From CAIODY01 sp041192505 (GTDB taxonomy: Bacteria > Bacteroidota > Bacteroidia > Chitinophagales > CAIODY01), in assembly GCA_041192505.1 (NCBI GenBank), contig JBEEMV010000259.1, forward strand, positions 1 to 10,502: DNA of 10,502 bases. Direction: 5' to 3'. Position 1 is the stretch's first letter; every line of letters begins with the position of its first letter. Under the pieces are notes generated by a model. The model was not told the DNA's origin and made no database searches. It saw only the letters and a list, made by a program, of their open reading frames with translations. The position numbers were made by a program, and so were the translations under genes. This document shows, piece by piece, positions 6,516-10,502 of this stretch.

Positions 6516-6908
6516 ATGCCCGTTAATCTATCTGCACATACATTTACCAAACAAGAAAAACTTTGCAGCCCAAAGCAACTTGATGTATTGTTTGAAAAGG
6601 GTAAAAGTTTTTATCAAACGCCTGTTCGGTTTGTGTTTTTTGAAACTGAGCAATTACAACCTTTTCCTGTTCAAATAGTTGTTTCGGTTTCGAAACGAAA
6701 CTTTAAAAAAGCAGTGGATAGAAATAGAATTAAGCGATTGATTCGTGAAAATTATAGATTGAATAAATCTAATTTATATCAACATCTACATTTAAAAAAC
6801 AAAAATATTTTATTGGCAATTACCTTTATAGGTAAAGATTTACCCGAGTTTGCCATCATCGAAACTTCGATTATTAAAGGATTGCAAAAACTGATAACCT
6901 TAGTGTAA
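6516..6908 (+). CDS. rnpA: Ribonuclease P protein component
   Basis: Protein subunit of RNase P, which supports the catalytic RNA in removing 5' leaders from pre-tRNAs. The 130-aa length fits. The family hallmark, the basic RNR helix, is clear: SVSKRNFKKAVDRNRIKRLI (57-76), with Arg69, Asn70, Arg71, Lys73, Arg74 and Arg77. It is preceded by the usual N-terminal F..LF..G.....P.....F region (KQLDVLFEKGKSFYQTPVRF, 20-39). The ATG at 6516 is the only sensible start; it gives the short N-terminal TFTKQEKLCS segment expected before that region. It follows rpmH across an attenuator-like hairpin, and cdsA follows after 25 bases. Confidence 0.96.
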   Translation: MPVNLSAHTFTKQEKLCSPKQLDVLFEKGKSFYQTPVRFVFFETEQLQPFPVQIVVSVSKRNFKKAVDRNRIKRLIRENYRLNKSNLYQHLHLKNKNILLAITFIGKDLPEFAIIETSIIKGLQKLITLV

Positions 6909-6933
6909 GTTTATTATTTACTTTCGTACTATT

Positions 6934-7758
6934 ATGAAACAAAGAATTATTTGGGGCAGCATATTCGGTATTGTATTGATTGCCGTTTTTTTAAGTAAAA
7001 TTCCATATTTATTTATTGCAGCTATTACCATTATTGCTATGTATGGTTTGCAAGAATTTTTTAATATGATGTATTTAAAAAACGAAAAATTTAATCAATC
7101 AAAAACCTTTTATAATTCATTCGGCATTACATCGGCTGTGGCTTTGGTGTTAATTTTTCAACTAATTGCATTTCAAAAAGTGATTAGTCAGTTTGCTTGG
7201 ATTGCATTTTTATTATTTTGGATAGTGTTTTTATTCGAACTTTTTAATCAAAAAGAAAATCAATCGTTTCAAAATTTAGGCATTTATTTTCTTGGAATTT
7301 TTTATGTTATTTTTCCATTAGCATTAAGTTCGTTATTAGCATTTGATAACGGAAAGTATTATCCATGGCGCATTTTCGGCGTTTTAATTTTAATCTGGAC
7401 AAGTGATTCGATGCAATATTTTAGCGGCAAAGCATTGGGCAAACATAAATTATACGAACGTATTTCGCCCAATAAAACTTGGGAAGGCACCATTGGAGGA
7501 TTAATTTTTACCATCGCAGCTGGCTATATTTTATCTATTTTTCGTCATGATTTTACGGCTACACAATGGATGACCATTGCAGCTATTATTGCCATTTTTG
7601 GAAGTATGGGCGATTTGGTTGAAAGCATGATTAAACGTGAAGTTGGCGTAAAAGATAGTGGTAATTTTTTGCCTGGGCATGGTGGCATTTTAGATAGATT
7701 TGATTCGTTTATTTTTGTATTGCCATTTATTGTAGTGTATTGGATGATGATTAAATAG
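6934..7758 (+). CDS. cdsA: Phosphatidate cytidylyltransferase (CDP-diglyceride synthase)
   Basis: Inner-membrane enzyme that makes CDP-diacylglycerol from CTP and phosphatidic acid, the branch point for phosphatidylethanolamine and phosphatidylglycerol. The 274-aa length fits. Hydrophobic helices fill residues 1-20, 25-45, 62-100, 115-136 and 146-157, with further helices near 186-203, 211-225 and 257-272. The cytidylyltransferase signature is at 231-257: Ser231, Lys234-Arg235, Lys240-Asp241, Leu246-Pro247, His249-Gly-Gly, Asp254-Arg255 and Asp257. Upstream ISPNKTWEGTIGG (177-189) is the other conserved block. The residues before it read WTSDSMQYFSGKALGKHKL, where many homologues have D-T-G-A-Y; Asp158 is kept. 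The gene follows rnpA closely and may be read from it. Its stop codon overlaps the left end of a palindromic element. Confidence 0.95.
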   Translation: MKQRIIWGSIFGIVLIAVFLSKIPYLFIAAITIIAMYGLQEFFNMMYLKNEKFNQSKTFYNSFGITSAVALVLIFQLIAFQKVISQFAWIAFLLFWIVFLFELFNQKENQSFQNLGIYFLGIFYVIFPLALSSLLAFDNGKYYPWRIFGVLILIWTSDSMQYFSGKALGKHKLYERISPNKTWEGTIGGLIFTIAAGYILSIFRHDFTATQWMTIAAIIAIFGSMGDLVESMIKREVGVKDSGNFLPGHGGILDRFDSFIFVLPFIVVYWMMIK

Positions 7759-7838
7759 ACTTCTTCGGAAAATACCATTCTTCTCTATTGGAGAAGATAA
7801 AGATGAGGTCATTAACAAGCATTTTTCGAAGAAGTCTA
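7756..7838. repeat. MITE-like palindromic element with 18-bp inverted ends
   Basis: The ends are inverted repeats. AGACTTCTTCGGAAAAT (7757-7773) pairs with ATTTTTCGAAGAAGTCT (7821-7837) at 16 of 17 positions, the odd one being a G-T pair, and T7756 with A7838 adds one more pair. Inside is a second hairpin, TCTTCTC (7779-7785) with GAGAAGA (7791-7797), loop TATTG. The unit fills most of the 93-base gap between cdsA and the cytochrome gene, and its left end contains the cdsA stop codon. TA dinucleotides at both ends could be a TA target duplication as in Tc1/mariner-IS630 type elements, but TA is self-complementary, so this cannot be told from the repeat itself. It has no U-run on the plus side. 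A structured RNA or a dispersed non-autonomous element are the two readings I favour. Confidence 0.6.
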
Positions 7839-7851
7839 ATAATTAAGAAAC

Positions 7852-8325
7852 ATGAAAAAAAATATTTTACTAATTACTACATCATTAATTGCCGCTATCA
7901 TTTTTTACACATCGTGTCATAAAGAAGGAACGGGCATTACAGCCATCAGCAAACACAATTTATCTAATAGCCATTATAACGGACAAAACTGTATGACCTG
8001 CCATGTTAAAAATGGTAAAGGTGCTGGTACAGGCTGGTTTGTGGTGGCTGGCAGTGTTTATAAACCCGACCAAATTACATTGAATGAAAATCCAACCATT
8101 CATTTATATACACAAGCCAATGGCGGTGGCGTTGAAGTAGCAAAAATTGAAGCCGATGCATTTGGAAATTTTTATACTACCGAAGCTATTGATTTTGCAG
8201 GTGGTTTGTATCCAGCCGTTGAAAGTGCAAGTGGCGGCATACAATACATGAATCAGGTTACAAGAACGGGTGCTTGCAATGGTTGTCATACTTCAGCATC
8301 GCCAGGAAAAATATTTTGCAATTAA
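7852..8325 (+). CDS. Putative diheme c-type cytochrome lipoprotein
   Basis: A 157-aa predicted lipoprotein with two haem-binding CxxCH motifs. The N-terminus MKKNILLITTSLIAAIIFYTSC is a type II signal with the lipid-carrying Cys at residue 22. It should be anchored on the periplasmic face of a membrane or exported to the surface. CMTCH is at 47-51 and CNGCH at 142-146, so covalent c-type haem attachment is expected by family rules. Between them lies a roughly 90-residue beta-rich stretch (GTGWFVVAGSVYKP near 58-71, IHLYTQANGGGVEVAKIEAD, FGNFYTTEAIDF) resembling carboxypeptidase-regulatory-like or Cna-B-like folds, with a GNF turn. A further Cys is at 156, next to the end. No obvious distal Met ligand is assignable; His35, His41 and His23 are candidates. 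It is flanked by the palindromic element and metF. I do not recognise a named family; an electron-transfer role is inference. Confidence 0.78.
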   Translation: MKKNILLITTSLIAAIIFYTSCHKEGTGITAISKHNLSNSHYNGQNCMTCHVKNGKGAGTGWFVVAGSVYKPDQITLNENPTIHLYTQANGGGVEVAKIEADAFGNFYTTEAIDFAGGLYPAVESASGGIQYMNQVTRTGACNGCHTSASPGKIFCN

Positions 8326-8356
8326 TTAAATTAGGCTCAATTACATTTGCAGCCTA
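8315..8356 (+). promoter_or_regulatory. Candidate metF promoter with flanking inverted repeat
   Basis: TACATTTG (8342-8349) matches the Bacteroidetes -7 consensus exactly; TTTG at 8315-8318 lies 23 bases upstream, at the far end of the accepted spacing. The -7 element is enclosed by a 6-bp inverted repeat, TAGGCT (8332-8337) and AGCCTA (8351-8356), with 13 bases between, which could be an operator half-site pair. The start would be about 8355, so the leader before the ATG at 8370 is near 15 bases, too short for a SAM or cobalamin riboswitch. Confidence 0.5.
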
Positions 8357-8369
8357 CTAAAAAAATAAA

Positions 8370-9329
8370 ATGAAAGTAAACGAATATATAGCCGCTTCAA
8401 AAAACAAACCCTTAGTATCATTCGAAATTTTGCCACCATTAAAAGGTAAAAGTTTTCAATCTATTTGTGATGTGTTAGATCCATTAATGGAATTTAAACC
8501 ACCATTTATCAACGTTACTTATCATCGGTCGGAAACAAAATTTAAAAAAATGGCAGATGGCAGATTTGATAAAGTAGCCATCCGTAAGCGCCCTGGCACA
8601 GTAGGTATTTGCGCAGCTATTATGAATAAATATAAAGTAGATGCTGTACCACATTTAATTTGTGGCGGTTTTACTATTGAAGAAACCGAAGATGCTTTAA
8701 TTGATTTAGATTTTTTAGGCATTCAGAATATACTTTGTTTACGTGGCGATGCACCACATGGCGAAACACAATTTACACCCGAAATTGGCGGTCATCACCA
8801 TGCTATTGATTTATTAAAGCAGGCCGAAAAAATGAATAATGGAATTTATTTAGAAGATGATTTAAAAAATCCTGTAAAAACAAATTTCTGTTTGGGTGTG
8901 GCTGGTTATCCCGAAAAACATTCGGAAGCGCCTAATATGATTGCCGATTTAAAACAGCTAAAAGCCAAGGTAGATGCAGGCGCACAGTTTATTGTAACAC
9001 AAATGTTTTTTGATAATAGCAAATATTTTGAGTTTGTAGATGCTTGTAGAAAAATGGATATTCATGTACCCATCATACCGGGCATAAAACCATTAACTAC
9101 CTTCAAACAGCTTGCTGTATTGCCTCGTACATTTAATGTAAATTTACCCGAAGAGTTAGTAACCGAAATTCAGAAAGTAAAAAATGATGATGAAAAAGTA
9201 TTTAATGTGGGTGTTGAGTGGTGTATTCATCAATCAAAAGAATTGGTAAAAAGTGGAGCACCTGTAATTCATTATTATACCATGAGTAATATTAAAGCCA
9301 TTAAAACCATTGCCGAGCAAGTGTTTTAA
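8370..9329 (+). CDS. metF: 5,10-methylenetetrahydrofolate reductase
   Basis: FAD-dependent TIM-barrel enzyme that reduces methylene-THF to methyl-THF, the methyl donor for methionine synthesis. The 319-aa length fits bacterial MetF. Recognisable blocks are SFEILPP with the catalytic-type Glu19 (17-23), FINVTYHR (46-53), PHLICGGFT (94-102), LRGDAPHG (124-131, Asp127 being the FAD-contact Asp), LGVAGYPEKH (175-184), FIVTQMFFDN with Gln211 (207-216), PIIPGIKP (234-241) and the ending IHYYTMS (300-306). There is no regulatory C-terminal domain, as usual in bacteria. The ATG at 8370 gives the usual short lead before the first strand. It has its own candidate promoter and a strong terminator, so it is probably transcribed alone. 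Confidence 0.96.
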   Translation: MKVNEYIAASKNKPLVSFEILPPLKGKSFQSICDVLDPLMEFKPPFINVTYHRSETKFKKMADGRFDKVAIRKRPGTVGICAAIMNKYKVDAVPHLICGGFTIEETEDALIDLDFLGIQNILCLRGDAPHGETQFTPEIGGHHHAIDLLKQAEKMNNGIYLEDDLKNPVKTNFCLGVAGYPEKHSEAPNMIADLKQLKAKVDAGAQFIVTQMFFDNSKYFEFVDACRKMDIHVPIIPGIKPLTTFKQLAVLPRTFNVNLPEELVTEIQKVKNDDEKVFNVGVEWCIHQSKELVKSGAPVIHYYTMSNIKAIKTIAEQVF

Positions 9330-9346
9330 TGATTTATAGATACCAC

Positions 9347-9381
9347 AAAAAAGCCCCGATAAAATGTATCGGGGCTTTTTT
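9347..9381. terminator. Bidirectional intrinsic terminator between metF and the convergent T9SS-cargo gene
   Basis: A perfect 15-bp inverted repeat, AAAAAAGCCCCGATA (9347-9361) with TATCGGGGCTTTTTT (9367-9381), encloses a 5-base loop. The GC-rich core GCCCCGAT is followed by six T on the plus strand and, by symmetry, six T on the minus strand. It lies 17 bases after the metF stop and 20 bases after the stop of the convergent gene, so it can end both transcripts. Confidence 0.93.
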
Positions 9382-9401
9382 GTTTTGAAAAATGTTTTTC
9401 C

Positions 9402-10502
9402 TTATTCCACCACTAACTTTTCACGGTAGGCTTTTGTTTTACTTTTTAATTCTATCCAATACATACCTTTAGGCATCATAGATGCATCAACTGTAAAGCT
9501 ATTCGATTCGATATTTTGCATTGTTTTTACCGCTTGACCTTGCATATTATAAACTGTACAAACAAAATTTTCTTTTGCCTCGTTTGTAAAACTTACAGTT
9601 GTATTGTTTTCAAACGGATTAGGAAATATTTTGATGCTTTTTGCATTGTTATTTTTTGCTGCCCTTGCTGCAATAGCTTGTTTAATAGTGTTTAATTTTG
9701 CTTTTCGTGCAGATGGCTGCGATGGGTCGTAAGGCGATGTACAAGGATCTAAAGCATATAACTGTACGGCTAACTTATCAGCCAACGCTTGTGTTAATTC
9801 AAAATGAACATCGGGCAATACCGATGGGTCGGCTACTGATAAATAATCGGTTAACATAAATGTAGCTTCATTAATATTATCTTCTAACATTTTACGATAT
9901 GCCGTAGCAAATATTCTTCCTGCTGGTTCTACGGATGATAAAGTAGCATCAATTAATTCTTGTGGTATATCAACTGGTGTATGGCTCATTCGTGCTGAAA
10001 TATTGATTGGGTCGTAGGGTGCTACTTCGTTAGGGTCAAAATTTGTAAAAGTACAAGCACCTGCACTTATTGGCAACGATGTTAAAGCTCCTGCATCATC
10101 AGGAAATCCAACAGGCAAATTACCTGTAAAGCTACAACCAATACCACCAGTGGGTTGAAGAGCAATATGACCTACAAATTTATTATTTACATTACCCCAA
10201 TAATTATTTTTAAGTGTTGTGCTACTTAGTATTAAAAAATTTGAATGGTCGTTCCAAAATGGAATTGAATAACAAATATTTATCGACATGCCAGTACCAG
10301 TTGTAATACTATTATCATCAAATCTATTTGGTTTTATAATGCTACCATTTAAAATAGAATGCTCTTTTGCATCGGCATACAAAAAGAAATCGGAACCATT
10401 AATGGCATAGCCGCCATTATGAATAATCCATGCACAACCCCAATCGCCTATGGTTAATGATGATGTAGCATTTGCTAAAGTGTTTCCTCCATTATTTAAA
10501 CT
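9402..10502 (-). CDS. T9SS-sorted secreted protein, N-terminus beyond the window (beta-helix-like)
   Basis: The reading frame is open from its stop at 9402 to the right edge, giving 366 visible residues. A TTG at 10382 could be taken as a start, but the frame continues upstream for 40 codons with the same character (NNGGNTLANATSSLTIGDWG), so the gene is cut by the window. The visible N-terminal half (about 1-130) is rich in short Asn/Gly/Ser turns and beta strands such as FLILSSTTLKNNYWG, which suggests a right-handed parallel beta-helix as in surface proteins. A helical segment follows (about 170-270). The last 74 residues are a T9SS type A sorting domain: FPNPFENNTTVSF from residue 293, VYNMQGQAVKTM and KGMYWIEL, ending in LVVE. 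It is expected to be exported by T9SS and surface-attached or released. No catalytic motif is visible; the function is unknown. Confidence 0.85.
   Translation of the reverse strand, partial: SLNNGGNTLANATSSLTIGDWGCAWIIHNGGYAINGSDFFLYADAKEHSILNGSIIKPNRFDDNSITTGTGMSINICYSIPFWNDHSNFLILSSTTLKNNYWGNVNNKFVGHIALQPTGGIGCSFTGNLPVGFPDDAGALTSLPISAGACTFTNFDPNEVAPYDPINISARMSHTPVDIPQELIDATLSSVEPAGRIFATAYRKMLEDNINEATFMLTDYLSVADPSVLPDVHFELTQALADKLAVQLYALDPCTSPYDPSQPSARKAKLNTIKQAIAARAAKNNNAKSIKIFPNPFENNTTVSFTNEAKENFVCTVYNMQGQAVKTMQNIESNSFTVDASMMPKGMYWIELKSKTKAYREKLVVE

Noticed and set aside
6919..6926. TACTTTCG as a promoter for cdsA
   Set aside because: It departs from TAnnTTTG at one fixed base and I find no TTG at the proper distance upstream (the nearest is about 34 bases away). 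cdsA is more simply read from rnpA.
7756..7838. Palindromic element as an ordinary intrinsic terminator for cdsA
   Set aside because: The stem is AT-rich at its loop side, the loop is 47 bases, and no U-run follows the right arm on the plus strand.
8332..8356. TAGGCT/AGCCTA repeat as a terminator of the cytochrome gene
   Set aside because: The stem is only 6 bp with a 13-base loop and an A-rich, not T-rich, sequence follows. Its position around a -7 element makes an operator or chance more likely.
10380..10382. TTG start for the last T9SS-cargo gene
   Set aside because: The frame stays open with matching composition to the window edge and no signal peptide follows the TTG, so the gene is simply truncated.

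Overview
The window is AT-rich, densely packed chromosomal DNA from a member of the Bacteroidota. A Chitinophagales- or Sphingobacteriales-like lineage is my guess, but the sequence does not fix it. Four things point to this phylum: a PorT/SprT-type type IX secretion (T9SS) protein directly behind the menaquinone methyltransferase gene; two proteins ending in T9SS type A sorting domains; several matches to the Bacteroidetes promoter pattern TTG-N17-23-TAnnTTTG; and the general lack of Shine-Dalgarno sequences in front of genes.

Layout. Positions 4-1970 (+) hold ubiE/menG, porT and a small conserved Bacteroidetes protein, probably one operon. The last of these overlaps, tail to tail, a minus-strand block. 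In transcription order that block is a T9SS-sorted secreted protein (6163-5105), its terminator, asnS (5012-3576), an interspersed-repeat-like palindromic element, and a GH3-family adenylating enzyme (3471-1960). A divergent intergenic region at 6164-6282 then leads into the plus-strand genes rpmH (51 aa), rnpA and cdsA. A palindromic, MITE-like element follows at 7756-7838, then a putative diheme c-type cytochrome lipoprotein and metF. metF is separated by a strong two-way terminator from a convergent T9SS-sorted protein whose N-terminus lies beyond the right edge.

Most genes are housekeeping: menaquinone synthesis, Asn-tRNA charging, ribosomal protein L34, RNase P protein, CDP-diacylglycerol synthesis and methyl-THF production. 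A secretion theme runs through the window: PorT is part of the machinery that exports proteins carrying the C-terminal domains seen in the two cargo genes. No gene-free stretch exceeds about 120 bases. The non-coding DNA is unusually rich in hairpins: two clear terminators, one attenuator-like hairpin between rpmH and rnpA, and two palindromic elements that look like repeats.

I see no tRNA or rRNA gene, CRISPR array, phage gene, intact insertion sequence or defence system. I do not think the window contains a wholly new system. The most rewarding places to look are the two palindromic elements, the diheme lipoprotein, the uncharacterised 169-aa protein and the GH3 enzyme.
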